The notes under the pieces are model-generated. The model searched no databases and was not told where the DNA came from. It saw only the letters and a list, made by a program, of their open reading frames with translations. Position numbers and translations under genes: made by a program. A stretch of 64,000 nucleotides of DNA, taken from the NCBI RefSeq assembly GCF_000981585.1, contig NZ_LN831776.1:1565001-1629000 (forward strand). Reading direction: 5' to 3'. Of this stretch, positions 36,932 to 46,783 are shown piece after piece; the first letter of the stretch is position 1; each line of letters starts with the position of its first letter. Source of the stretch: Paenibacillus riograndensis SBR5. GTDB lineage: Bacteria > Bacillota > Bacilli > Paenibacillales > Paenibacillaceae.

Positions 36932-37917
36932 AGGATAAACAGCCATCATCAGAACAAGAGTTGGAAGAAATGAGAAAGGCTGCCCCCAAAATTATTCAGC
37001 AAATTGCCCAGAATTATATCCATCTGGAAGAGAGCATTACCAGTCAACTACGCATGGCAGCCGGGAGCCACCATGTAACCAGTGGAACGTTCCGAGAAGA
37101 CATCTGGAAATCTTTGTTCGAGCAGATTATTCCCCGTAAATTTTCCATTGAGCAGTCCGTCTTCATTATTGATTCGCATGGTCTGGTGTCCAAGGAAGTG
37201 GATCTAGCAATATTTGACGAGCAATATACTCCCTATATCTTCCGGCTTGGGCGGATTAAATACATCCCGATTGAAGCTGTTGCCGTTGTAGTGCAGTGTA
37301 AGAGCAACAATATTCACGGGCGTAACAAAAGGGAAAATTTGAGGACTTGGTCCAAGAGTATTACTAATCTTAAAACTTCCTTGAAGTCAGTGGCCCGTAT
37401 TCACACTGGTATCGCTAAAGGAGAATATGACTATATACTGGATAAAGATGGTCAGCTTAGAATAGAACCAGAGAAATTAGAAAAATCGGACAGGGACAAG
37501 TTAGCACAGACTTCCACTCGTCCTATTCAAATTTTATGCCATACGAAAGATACTTCGTCCAGTAAGTATGATGATCTCTTTGACATCGTGATACATCCCG
37601 AAGGCGAACGTCTGAGAGTGGAAATGAAACCTGACTTAAAGGATTTGCCATCATGGTATGACTCATTGAACCATAAACAAGACCCCCGTTATGAACACAT
37701 CGTTAAGCCATTTGACACAAAAGAACCATCAGAAGACTTTCAAAAAGCACTGCAAGTGGACAACTATAAGGTGTATAAGGATAAAGCGAGGACTAAGGAA
37801 ATCGGATTGCTTTCTCTTACATTTCAGTTAAATCAACTGCTCATGCTCATTAACAATCCGATCCTCTTCCCGCATATGGCTTATGTGGACATGTTCAATA
37901 CTAACATTTCTAAATAA
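36928..37917 (+). CDS. DUF6602-like, possible PD-(D/E)xK nuclease coupled to cmr
   Basis: 329 residues; the ATG overlaps the cmr6 stop by 4 nt, so it belongs to the operon. Residues about 45-140 resemble the DUF6602 pattern, with 'SGTFREDIWKSLFEQIIPRK', IIDSHGLVSKEVDLAIFD and 'IPIEAVAVVVQCKS'. The KEVDLAIFD aspartate and the later QCK would match the PD-(D/E)xK core, but the usual E of ExK is Q here, which could weaken or change catalysis. The C-terminal 180 residues are charged and unrecognised. There is no CARF or SAVED fold that I can see and no membrane segment. A role as an effector or accessory nuclease is inferred only from position and fold pattern. Confidence 0.75.
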   Translation: MKDKQPSSEQELEEMRKAAPKIIQQIAQNYIHLEESITSQLRMAAGSHHVTSGTFREDIWKSLFEQIIPRKFSIEQSVFIIDSHGLVSKEVDLAIFDEQYTPYIFRLGRIKYIPIEAVAVVVQCKSNNIHGRNKRENLRTWSKSITNLKTSLKSVARIHTGIAKGEYDYILDKDGQLRIEPEKLEKSDRDKLAQTSTRPIQILCHTKDTSSSKYDDLFDIVIHPEGERLRVEMKPDLKDLPSWYDSLNHKQDPRYEHIVKPFDTKEPSEDFQKALQVDNYKVYKDKARTKEIGLLSLTFQLNQLLMLINNPILFPHMAYVDMFNTNISK

Positions 37918-38239
37918 AGGTACGAGTATGCGTGGGAGCGTAAACTGAAATAGTTAAGCTGCTGGTTAGTCATCTGCTCCGTGCCTAACAATATGAATTA
38001 GAGTAAAGCTTTAAGCTAAGGAGATATTTTGTTCAATACTCTCAATTTCTGCCCATTACCATATGCGCTCAGTATGGAGATTGCGTAGTCACCATCAATT
38101 CAAGACTGACATTGCCACAATGTAAGAGTGTAGCCTTTTTCGGCTTGATAAAATTGTCATTAGTAGGGAAATATACTGCTCGCATGATCTGAAATGGCGT
38201 ACAATACTCGGGTACCTACATTTGGAGGTCAAATTTCTG
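37918..38239 (+). other. Gap after the cmr operon
   Basis: About 320 bp without a gene, beginning with a degenerate CRISPR repeat (37920-37951). AT-rich stretches follow. No clear terminator for the cmr operon was found. Confidence 0.55.
37920..37951 (+). repeat. Solitary degenerate CRISPR repeat behind the cmr operon
   Basis: Exactly 32 nt, starting GTACGAGTATGCGTGGGAGC and ending GTAAACTGAAAT. The part GTGGGAGCGT and the terminal TGAAAT match the array 1 repeat. It stands 288 bp before leader 2, so it is not part of array 2. Confidence 0.7.
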
Positions 38240-38408
38240 GTGCGAATGTATAGCTCACATGAACCCCCCGGGTCCTTCGCACCTGATTTATTACATTATT
38301 TACAAGAAATATTAGGATAGATTTCACTGAAACTTGGTATCTATCGTAATAAAGTGGATTTAAGAATGCTGAACATTAGTTTATGCTGTTTTTAAGTGCG
38401 AAATCGCC
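38240..38408 (+). promoter_or_regulatory. CRISPR leader 2
   Basis: GTGCGAATGTATAGCTCACA, then CCCCGGGTCCTTCGCACC, TTATTACATTATTTACAA and GTAATAAAGTGGATTTAAGA, ending AAGTGCGAAATCGCC at the first repeat. Closest to leader 1. Confidence 0.9.
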
Positions 38409-40507
38409 GTCGCTCTCTATATGGGAGCGTGGATTGAAATATTTCCAAGGCTACCATACATCCCAAAATCAGTAAGTCGCTCTCTATATGGGAGCGTGGA
38501 TTGAAATACCAATCTTGATAAAGATCAGAAATACAAACTTGGTCGCTCTCTATATGGGAGCGTGGATTGAAATTGTGATCCGGGAGCAGGGCGCTTTGTG
38601 TTCAGCGTCGCTCTCTATATGGGAGCGTGGATTGAAATCCTATCGGGCAAAATTGTAGGCCCGGATGCTGCCAGTCGCTCTCTATATGGGAGCGTGGATT
38701 GAAATCAATGGACGAATTAGAGCTTCTGCTAGAAAAATGTCGCTCTCTATATGGGAGCGTGGATTGAAATATTTTACTACCATCCTTTCCCATGAAGTAT
38801 GTTAGTCGCTCTCTATATGGGAGCGTGGATTGAAATGCCCTCTATTGGGCCGGCTTAGATGAAGAAGAGGAAGTCGCTCTCTATATGGGAGCGTGGATTG
38901 AAATCTGTATACTCTCGAACAAAATTATTGATGCTATGTCGCTCTCTATATGGGAGCGTGGATTGAAATCACAACGATTCAATCTTTTGGTTGATCTCCC
39001 CGGCGTCGCTCTCTATATGGGAGCGTGGATTGAAATGGTATCAACGCCAAGATCGTTCATCAACGATTTAACGTCGCTCTCTATATGGGAGCGTGGATTG
39101 AAATAAAGGTACCAACGGCCAGAATGCTGCCTTTTCGTGTCGCTCTCTATATGGGAGCGTGGATTGAAATTTGAAATCTTGATACTCTACTCCGGCGGCC
39201 TTATGTCGCTCTCTATATGGGAGCGTGGATTGAAATACCGACCTTTGCGATGTCGGATGCTGATTGAGGCGTCGCTCTCTATATGGGAGCGTGGATTGAA
39301 ATAATACGGTTATGAGATTGCTATCTATAGAACCTCGTCGCTCTCTATATGGGAGCGTGGATTGAAATGGCGGGATGGCCCAGGATATTAACAACTGGTC
39401 GAAGTCGCTCTCTATATGGGAGCGTGGATTGAAATGATTACGTCCAGCCGATTCGCATCATCTACTTTGGGTCGCTCTCTATATGGGAGCGTGGATTGAA
39501 ATTATCACACCGGGAACGGTTTGAATTTAGAGTATATGTCGCTCTCTATATGGGAGCGTGGATTGAAATCAGGAACGAAGGAGTATGCAGATTATCAGAA
39601 GCGCGTCGCTCTCTATATGGGAGCGTGGATTGAAATCCGCTGATTGGGTAAGGTACTTTTTATCAAATGATGGTCGCTCTCTATATGGGAGCGTGGATTG
39701 AAATCTCTTTGGAGGGCTTATTTGTGGCTCCTATGCTGTTGTCGCTCTCTATATGGGAGCGTGGATTGAAATCACCAGGGACGCCAGGAAGGCCGTCCGC
39801 ACCTGGGGTCGCTCTCTATATGGGAGCGTGGATTGAAATACTGGGAGTGTTGCACCATTTGGTTATAGAAAAAGTCGCTCTTTATGTGGGAGCGTGGATT
39901 GAAATCACTACCTGCTGCTCATTGAGCATCCGGGGGATTGGTCGCTCCTTATGTGGGAGCGTGGATTGAAATAGGTTGTCGGTGACGTTACGGTCAAAGA
40001 TGACTTGTCGCTCCTTATGTGGGAGCGTGGATTGAAATGACCTTCCAGGCGCCGCCGTCTGCCTCGATCAGGGGGCGCTCCCTATATGGGAGCGTGGATT
40101 GAAATATAATGCGGCTACAGTCACCCGAGGCGACAAAGGGTCGCTCTCTATATGGGAGCGTGGATTGAAATAGTTGATGATCGAGGAACAGCATTTACCA
40201 GTATCAAGTCGCTCTCTATATGGGAGCGTGGATTGAAATTTGGCAGCATTAACATATCCACGATTAGCACTTGTGTCGCTCCCTATGTGGGAGCGTGGAT
40301 TGAAATCCTCCTGGAGTTTCGCTTGATATTCCAAATCACGTCGCTCCATATATGGGAGCATGGATTGAAATCAAGGCAAGCGCTATCGCCTTGGTAAACG
40401 GGTTGATAGTCGCTCCCTCTATGGGAGCGTGGATTGAAATCGTTTGAGCTCGGCGTTGCTCCATTCCTTTACTTGGTCGCTCCCCATGCAGGAGATAGAT
40501 TGAACTA
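38409..40507 (+). CRISPR. CRISPR array 2, 32 repeats, TCTATATGG repeat variant
   Basis: 32-nt repeats that begin GTCGCTCTCTATATGGGAGC and end GTGGATTGAAAT, with 31 spacers. Repeats 24 (39941) and 25 (40007) are instead of the array 1 type (CCTTATGTGGG), and repeat 23 (39874) is intermediate. From repeat 26 the sequences become mixed, and the last repeat (40476) is degenerate. One spacer (39773-39807) reads as a collagen-like Gly-Pro sequence on the minus strand. Confidence 0.98.
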
Positions 40508-40541
40508 ATAGTCAAACGAAACCGATAGGATATACGCATCT

Positions 40542-40576
40542 AAAAGCCCACACCATCTTAATATGAGTGGGTTTTT
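40542..40576 (+). terminator. Terminator of array 2
   Basis: AAAAGCCCAC and GTGGGTTTTT form the stem around a 15-nt loop, with a T run. Confidence 0.78.
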
Positions 40577-40638
40577 GGACGTTTACTTTTTTTGTGCGAA
40601 AACTGTAAAAAAATGTTCGATTGTTCTCCGGAAAATGT

Positions 40639-40667
40639 CGGATTTTTCCTTATTATGCTGTTATAAT
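40639..40667 (+). promoter_or_regulatory. Promoter of the type I-C cas operon
   Basis: Extended -10, TGTTATAAT, with TATAAT at 40662-40667; the -35 region is weak, as expected for extended -10 promoters. The 5' untranslated stretch to the GAGGAGGAG ribosome site is about 50 nt. The whole block, from AACTGTAAAAA to CATCTGTTTGTTTG, recurs at 54489-54604. Confidence 0.75.
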
Positions 40668-40728
40668 TAGGGAAACGTATGTTCCTTAGATGTGGTATTG
40701 TTCATCTGTTTGTTTGAGGAGGAGAACC

Positions 40729-43185
40729 ATGGAATACATAGCTCACATCCGGGAAAGTGACATGAAAGTCCAGACCGTCACTGAGCATTTGTTAGAAGTG
40801 CGGACGCTAGCTGAGAAGTATGGTAAGAAGCTTGGAATCAAGTATATGGCCGGGCTCGCAGGGATGCTTCATGATCTGGGCAAATATACAGAGGAGTTCA
40901 GAAATTACATAGTGCAAGCCGTCTACCATCCTGAGGCCCCGCCCTCAAGAGGCAGCGTTGATCACTCAACTGCGGGTGGGAAATTACTGTTTGAACGATT
41001 TCATAGGGTTCCGGCAGATCTCTCCAACAAAGAAGCCCATATCAACAAAATGATTTTGGCTGAAGTGGTAGGCAATGCAATTCTCTCGCACCATTCCTAC
41101 TTGCAGGATTTTCTTAATCCCGATTCGGAATCCAATTTCTTAAATCGTGTTCAGGATAAATGCCTTCCGGAATTCGAACGCGCTAAGGACAGCTTTTTTG
41201 AACTTGTCATGAATGAAACTGAGTTTCATCTTTATGTGGACAAGGCTGTAGAAGAATTAAGCGATTATCTTAAAGTAGATTCTTCATCAACCACGGAATT
41301 AAAATTAATGTTCCTGACCAAATATGTATTCAGTGCGCTGATCGATGCTGACCGGACCAACACCCGATGCTTTGAAGAAAATCAGCCAGACCCTTCATAT
41401 AACCCCCAACAGCTGTTCAGTGCTTATTACACGAAGCTGATGACGAAGATTGATTCCTTCCACAACCATAAACATGCCCATTCCGCGATAAACCAGCTTA
41501 GGCAAGGCATGTCTGAGCAATGTGAACAATTTGCTGCCGAACCATCCGGTATATATACCCTATCCATACCTACCGGTGGGGGGAAGACATTGGCAAGCTT
41601 GAGATATGCGTTGAAGCACGCTCTCCTGAAAGAGAAAAAACATATTATTTATGTTGTTCCGTACACCACAATCATTGAACAGAACGCAAATGAGATTCGC
41701 TCCATTCTGAAGGATGATGAGCATATTCTGGAGCATCATTCGAATGTTGTTGAAGAAGAGACTCAGGATGATGAGCATGAAGATGGATCGCTAAGTCTCC
41801 GTCAAAAATTAAAACTAGCTAAGGATAACTGGGATGCTCCGATTATTTTCACAACAATGGTACAGTTCTTGAATGTGTTCTATGCAGATGGAAGCCGCAA
41901 TATCCGCAGATTACATAATCTAAGTGAGTCGGTAATCGTTTTTGACGAAGTGCAGAAGGTTCCAGTCCGATGTGTTTCTTTATTCAATCAGGCTCTGAAC
42001 TTTCTGAAGTCATACGCCCATTCCAGTATTGTACTTTGTACGGCTACACAGCCTGAACTGGATTATGTCCGGCTTAAGCTGGAAATTGAACCCGAAGCTG
42101 AAATGATTCACAATTTGGACCATGTTATTGAGGCATTTAGACGGGTGGAGATTGTTGATCGGGCAACAAATGAGCATTTTGATAACGATACCCTTACGGA
42201 ATTTGTTATAACCCAGATGCGGGAAGTAAGCAGTGTCCTGGTCATTTTAAATACTAAGTCAGTTGTACAAGCATTATACAGAAGCCTGAATGAGCGCAAC
42301 TTGTCTGTTCCGATCTATCACTTAAGTACTTCTATGTGTGCGGCACACCGCAACCAAATACTGGACAAGGTAAAAGCGTTATTGGAGGACAAAGAGCCTG
42401 TGATCTGTATCAGCACACAGCTAATCGAAGCTGGGGTCGATGTCAGTTTTCAGTGTGTGATCCGTTCGTTAGCGGGGCTGGATTCGATAGCACAGGCGGC
42501 TGGGCGATGCAATCGGCATGGGGAAGACCTGATCCGTCAAGTCTATGTTATTGATCATATAGAAGAGAATTTGAAGCATCTGAAGGAAATAAAGATCGGC
42601 AAAGAAATCTCCAGAAAAATTCTGATTGATCTTAGCCGTGACGCATCCTTGCATGGAGGGCATATTCTGTCCATTCAGGCGATGGAGAAGTATTTCAAAG
42701 AATTTTATACAGAACTTGCTACCAGTCTGAATTACTCTATTCCCAAGCTCGGCCAAGAAATGACAACTCTACTGTCAGGCCCCAGAAAGAATAACGCATA
42801 CTATCAGGCTTATTTAAGCAAACATAGGGCAGCTCTGCCTTTATTTCTGCTAAATAGCTATAAGACAGCTGCAGAGAATTTTCAAGTGATTGATAACCTG
42901 ACGACTACTGTCGTGGTTCCTTTTGGGGATGGACCGGAAGAAGGGAAAGACATTATTGCTGAACTCAACGGACAACAGAGCATACCGGATCTGACGCGTT
43001 TATTACGTAAAGCCCAGCAATACACAATTAATATTTATAGTTATGAGAAAGATTTGCTAAGCAAGAATGGATCTTTGGTTCCTTACCTGGATGGCAAGAT
43101 TCTGGCTTTAAAAGAAGGAGCCTACCATCCCGAATATGGACTTAATCTTGAGAATGACAGCCCGCTTGATATGTATATGTTCTAA
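40729..43185 (+). CDS. cas3: Type I-C Cas3 helicase-nuclease
   Basis: 818 residues from ATG 40729, 4 nt after GAGGAGGAG. Order is HD nuclease first (H of 'TVTEHLLEV', LHDLGKY, DHSTAGG, SHHSYLQDF), then an SF2 helicase: Walker A IPTGGGKTLASLRYAL, motif II VFDEVQKVP, motif III LCTATQPEL, and STQLIEAGVDVSF with AQAAGRCNRHGE. Cascade recruits it to nick and unwind target DNA. First gene of the cas operon; a hairpin and a second promoter separate it from cas5. Confidence 0.96.
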   Translation: MEYIAHIRESDMKVQTVTEHLLEVRTLAEKYGKKLGIKYMAGLAGMLHDLGKYTEEFRNYIVQAVYHPEAPPSRGSVDHSTAGGKLLFERFHRVPADLSNKEAHINKMILAEVVGNAILSHHSYLQDFLNPDSESNFLNRVQDKCLPEFERAKDSFFELVMNETEFHLYVDKAVEELSDYLKVDSSSTTELKLMFLTKYVFSALIDADRTNTRCFEENQPDPSYNPQQLFSAYYTKLMTKIDSFHNHKHAHSAINQLRQGMSEQCEQFAAEPSGIYTLSIPTGGGKTLASLRYALKHALLKEKKHIIYVVPYTTIIEQNANEIRSILKDDEHILEHHSNVVEEETQDDEHEDGSLSLRQKLKLAKDNWDAPIIFTTMVQFLNVFYADGSRNIRRLHNLSESVIVFDEVQKVPVRCVSLFNQALNFLKSYAHSSIVLCTATQPELDYVRLKLEIEPEAEMIHNLDHVIEAFRRVEIVDRATNEHFDNDTLTEFVITQMREVSSVLVILNTKSVVQALYRSLNERNLSVPIYHLSTSMCAAHRNQILDKVKALLEDKEPVICISTQLIEAGVDVSFQCVIRSLAGLDSIAQAAGRCNRHGEDLIRQVYVIDHIEENLKHLKEIKIGKEISRKILIDLSRDASLHGGHILSIQAMEKYFKEFYTELATSLNYSIPKLGQEMTTLLSGPRKNNAYYQAYLSKHRAALPLFLLNSYKTAAENFQVIDNLTTTVVVPFGDGPEEGKDIIAELNGQQSIPDLTRLLRKAQQYTINIYSYEKDLLSKNGSLVPYLDGKILALKEGAYHPEYGLNLENDSPLDMYMF

Positions 43186-43193
43186 CGTAATAA

Positions 43194-43218
43194 GAACCTA
43201 TCTCTTTTGGATAGGTTC
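43194..43218 (+). other. Hairpin between cas3 and cas5
   Basis: GAACCTATC / GATAGGTTC with loop TCTTTTG. No T run follows, so it is more likely an mRNA-stabilising or processing element than a terminator. Confidence 0.6.
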
Positions 43219-43219
43219 G

Positions 43220-43248
43220 TTGACAGTCGATTTTCCCAGGAATATCAT
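43220..43248 (+). promoter_or_regulatory. Internal promoter before cas5
   Basis: TTGACA (43220-43225), 17 bp, TATCAT (43243-43248). It could express cas5-cas8c-cas7-cas4-cas1-cas2 independently of cas3. Confidence 0.6.
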
Positions 43249-43295
43249 GGAAATGTGAACCTGAAATTTATGGAATATAGTGAAAGGAGGAAAAT

Positions 43296-44015
43296 ATGAG
43301 AAATTCGATAGAGTTTAAAGTTTACGGTAAGTATGCGCTATTTACAGACCCCTTAACTAAGCTTGGCGGGGAGAAGTTAACTTACAGTGTTCCTACATAT
43401 CAAGCGCTTAAGGGAATTGTGGAGAGCATCTATTGGAAGCCTACAATCCACATCATTGTTGAAGAGGTCCGAATTATGAATGCCATTCGTATGGAGTCCA
43501 AAGGGATTCGCCCGATGGATTACGGGGGAGGCAATACGCTTGCCAATTATACATACCTAAAGGATGTATGCTATGAGGTGCGAGCTCATTTTGAGTTCAA
43601 TATGAATCGGCCAGATCTGGAACATGACCGCAACGAACATAAGCATCATAACCTGTTAAAGCGATCGTTGCAGGCTGGAGGGCGGCGTGATATTTTCCTG
43701 GGTGCGAGAGAATGTCAAGCTTATGTGGAGCCTTGTGTCTTCGGTGTGGAACGAGGTTTTTATAATGATTACGGTGATATTCATCTAGGCAGTATGGTCC
43801 ATGGCATCAACTATCCGGACGAGACGGGCAGAGATGAGATGGAAGTGCGGTTATGGAGTCCTGTCATGAGAGATGGCATTATACGCTTTATCAGACCGGA
43901 GGAATGCACCCAGGTCCGCAGAATTGCCGAGATGAAGCCGAAGTCTTTTAATGAAACGAATCTCCAGACAGCCGAGGAACTGCTTGCGCAAATAGAAGCG
44001 GAGGAGAAGGCATGA
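43296..44015 (+). CDS. cas5c: Type I-C Cas5 (Cas5d), crRNA-processing RNase
   Basis: 239 residues; ATG 43296 with AAAGGAGG upstream. The three residues shown to cut pre-crRNA in Bacillus halodurans Cas5d, Tyr46, Lys116 and His117, are at exactly these positions here (SIYWKP and NEHKHHNLL). In type I-C this subunit replaces Cas6. Since no cas6 exists in the window and the cmr operon shares the repeats, Cas5 probably also supplies crRNAs to the Cmr complex. Overlaps cas8c by 4 nt. Confidence 0.96.
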   Translation: MRNSIEFKVYGKYALFTDPLTKLGGEKLTYSVPTYQALKGIVESIYWKPTIHIIVEEVRIMNAIRMESKGIRPMDYGGGNTLANYTYLKDVCYEVRAHFEFNMNRPDLEHDRNEHKHHNLLKRSLQAGGRRDIFLGARECQAYVEPCVFGVERGFYNDYGDIHLGSMVHGINYPDETGRDEMEVRLWSPVMRDGIIRFIRPEECTQVRRIAEMKPKSFNETNLQTAEELLAQIEAEEKA

Positions 44016-45919
44016 GCTGGTTGTTGAACCTGTATGAAACGTATCAATCTAATCAGGACTGTGTAGGAGTTATAGAGACCAGATACAATGACCGAGAATA
44101 CACTCTGCTGCCTGTGTCTCACACCACCCAGAACGCACATATTGAAGTGAACGTTACAGAAGATGGCGAGTTTCACTCTGCTTCAGTACTTGATAAGAGC
44201 GAGAGCAGCACATTAATTCCATGCACCGAAGACTCTGCCAGCCGCGCCGGTTCCAAGGTCGCTCCCTATCCGCTTCATGACAAATTAAGTTATGTAGCCG
44301 GAGATTTCCTTGCGTATGGCGGGAAGATCAAAAAAGAAGAGCCTTTCGCTGCATATATCAAACAGCTAGGAGGATGGGCTGACTCTCCATACGCATGTCC
44401 CAAAGTCAAAAGTATTCACAGCTATTTGAGCAAACGACGGCTTATTCAGGATTTAGTGAGTCACAGCATCCTGTTTCTTGACGCCGACCATCAGCTCATT
44501 GAGAAATGGGATAAGAAGTATGAAGCTTTGCATGGAGAGAAGCCGCTGATCTTCTCTGCGGTTGCTGGTGAACAAGAAAGTGCCTTTATTCGGTTTAATG
44601 TGTATTCGCCGGACAAAGAACTGACCAAAGTGTGGAAAGATCCTGAAATGTATGATTCCTTCATGCAGTATTACAGTCATTTATTAGGTCAGGAAGATTA
44701 TTGTTATGTTACTGGCAGGATGCTTCCTAGCACAGATAGACACGCGAACAAAATCAGGAATGCGGCTGACAAGGCGAAGCTCATCTCATCCAACGATACC
44801 AGCGGTTTTACATTCCGCGGGCGTTTCACACAGAGCAGTGATGCGGCCAGTATCAGCTATGAGGTATCCCAGAAGGCTCACAACGCCTTGAAATGGCTAA
44901 TTAACCGTCAAGGCAAAATTGTCGATCAGCGTGTGTTTCTGGTTTGGGGCAATGATGATCTTAACATTCCTGACCCTACTGAAGATTTCTTTTCATTCGA
45001 TTTGGAGCCGGCTGTTGCCAGAGAACGGAAGAGCTATACCCACAAGGAGTACGCTGGTGAAATCGCAAAAGCGATGGACGGCTACAGAAACAAGCTGGCT
45101 TCTGAATACAAATCAGATGTGAACATACTTGTGCTTGATTCTGCAACAACTGGTCGGTTGGCGGTGCTCTATTACCGCAACATGGACAAGCAGCTCTATT
45201 TGGACAAGTTGGTTCATTGGCATTCGACTTGCTCATGGCTTCATCGGTATCGTAAAAATACGCAGGATGAATGGGTGGAGTTTTATGGTGCATCGGCAAC
45301 CAAAGATATTGCCTTTGCCGCGTACGGTCCAAAAGCCAATGAGAAGATTGTTAAGGGAGTGATGGAACGCCTTCTTCCCTGCATCGTTGATGGCCATAAT
45401 ATTCCGCAGGATATTGTACGGAGTGCTTTTTACCGGGCATCCAATCCTGTATCCATGGAGAAATGGGAATGGGAGAAGACACTGAGTATTACATGCGCCT
45501 TAATTAATGCCAAGGAGGAAATGAATGTGGCTTTAGACACGGAGATTGATGACCGCAGTTACTTGTTCGGGAGATTGCTGGCTATTGCTGATGTACTGGA
45601 GAGAAGAGCTCTTGATTCCGACGAGAAACGCTCAACCAATGCTATACGTTATATGAACGCTTTCTCCCAGCATCCGGAGAGAACCTGGAACACGATTCAG
45701 CAGTCCATTCAGCCGCACCAGGCTAGACTGGGAACAAAATTGCGGTATTATTCAAGTTTAATTGATGAAGTAGCTTCAAAAATTCCGCTGGATCAATTCA
45801 ACAACAAACCGCTGTCTGGTAAATATTTATTAGGTTTTTACAGCCAGAGACATGAACTCTATCAGAAAAAAGATAAAAACAACGATTCCATCCAAGCATC
45901 TGAAAATGGGGAGAGATAA
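44012..45919 (+). CDS. cas8c: Type I-C large subunit Cas8c (Csd1)
   Basis: 635 residues, within the family range. Begins [19 protein letters not shown] and contains '[20 protein letters not shown]', '[20 protein letters not shown]' and '[20 protein letters not shown]', all typical of Csd1. It recognises the PAM in the I-C Cascade; an internal start giving a separate Cas11-like small subunit (known in I-C) is possible in the last third, but I cannot fix the site. Follows cas5 with a 4-nt overlap and precedes cas7 by 3 nt. Confidence 0.94.
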   Translation: MSWLLNLYETYQSNQDCVGVIETRYNDREYTLLPVSHTTQNAHIEVNVTEDGEFHSASVLDKSESSTLIPCTEDSASRAGSKVAPYPLHDKLSYVAGDFLAYGGKIKKEEPFAAYIKQLGGWADSPYACPKVKSIHSYLSKRRLIQDLVSHSILFLDADHQLIEKWDKKYEALHGEKPLIFSAVAGEQESAFIRFNVYSPDKELTKVWKDPEMYDSFMQYYSHLLGQEDYCYVTGRMLPSTDRHANKIRNAADKAKLISSNDTSGFTFRGRFTQSSDAASISYEVSQKAHNALKWLINRQGKIVDQRVFLVWGNDDLNIPDPTEDFFSFDLEPAVARERKSYTHKEYAGEIAKAMDGYRNKLASEYKSDVNILVLDSATTGRLAVLYYRNMDKQLYLDKLVHWHSTCSWLHRYRKNTQDEWVEFYGASATKDIAFAAYGPKANEKIVKGVMERLLPCIVDGHNIPQDIVRSAFYRASNPVSMEKWEWEKTLSITCALINAKEEMNVALDTEIDDRSYLFGRLLAIADVLERRALDSDEKRSTNAIRYMNAFSQHPERTWNTIQQSIQPHQARLGTKLRYYSSLIDEVASKIPLDQFNNKPLSGKYLLGFYSQRHELYQKKDKNNDSIQASENGER

Positions 45920-45922
45920 AAA

Positions 45923-46783
45923 ATGACTATTTTAGATCACAAAATTGATTTCGCTGTGATTGTATCTGTTACGAAAGCCAACCCTAACGGCGATCCTCTC
46001 AATGGAAACCGTCCACGTCAAAATTATGATGGTTACGGAGAAATCTCAGATGTCGCTCTAAAACGCAAAATAAGAAATCGTCTGCAAGATATGGGGGAAT
46101 CCATTTTTGTCCAGTCCAACGACCGGAAATCTGATTCATATAACAGCCTAAGAGAGCGTGCAGATGCAAATGCGGAATTAGATAAAATTCTCAAGGCAAA
46201 AGGCAGCTCAAATGAAGAGTTTGCCCGAATTGCCTGCCAGGAATGGCTGGATGTACGCAGCTTTGGCCAGGTGTTTGCCTTCAAAGCGGACAAAGGAGCG
46301 GGAGTTTCTGTAGGGGTTAGAGGTCCTGTCTCCATCCATACCGCAACCAGTGTCAGTCCGATTGATATTACAAGTATGCAAATTACCAAGAGTGTGAATT
46401 CCGAACCAGGTAAGGATAGAGGTTCCGATACCATGGGGATGAAGCATCGCGTGGATTTTGGCGTGTATGTCTTCTATGGAAGTATCAATACACAACTGGC
46501 TGAAAAGACAGGGTTCTCCAATGAAGATGCGGAGAAGATCAAGCAGGTTCTTGTCACCCTATTTGAGAATGATGCTTCAGCGGCCAGACCGGATGGGAGC
46601 ATGGAGGTACATAAAGTGTATTGGTGGGAGCATAACTCCAAGCTGGGACAGTACTCATCTGCTAAAGTGCATCGTTCATTAGTGGTACGTCCCAAGGTTG
46701 ATGACCCCAAAACAATAGCCGATTATGAAATAGTTGTAAGTGAGATGGAAGGACTCAAAGCTGAGGTTATTGATGGAATATGA
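45923..46783 (+). CDS. cas7: Type I-C backbone Cas7 (Csd2)
   Basis: 286 residues. N-terminus 'DFAVIVSVTKANPNGDPLNG' with the NPNGDP motif, then 'DVALKRKIRNRLQDMGESIF' and 'VRSFGQVFAFKADKGAGVSV', the Csd2 signature. Several copies coat the crRNA spacer. SD GGGGAGAGA lies just before the ATG. Overlaps cas4 by 11 nt. Confidence 0.96.
   Translation: MTILDHKIDFAVIVSVTKANPNGDPLNGNRPRQNYDGYGEISDVALKRKIRNRLQDMGESIFVQSNDRKSDSYNSLRERADANAELDKILKAKGSSNEEFARIACQEWLDVRSFGQVFAFKADKGAGVSVGVRGPVSIHTATSVSPIDITSMQITKSVNSEPGKDRGSDTMGMKHRVDFGVYVFYGSINTQLAEKTGFSNEDAEKIKQVLVTLFENDASAARPDGSMEVHKVYWWEHNSKLGQYSSAKVHRSLVVRPKVDDPKTIADYEIVVSEMEGLKAEVIDGI

Noticed and set aside
36928..37917. CARF-domain effector in the last cmr gene
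   Set aside because: I see no Rossmann-like CARF pattern; the N-terminal pattern fits DUF6602 instead.
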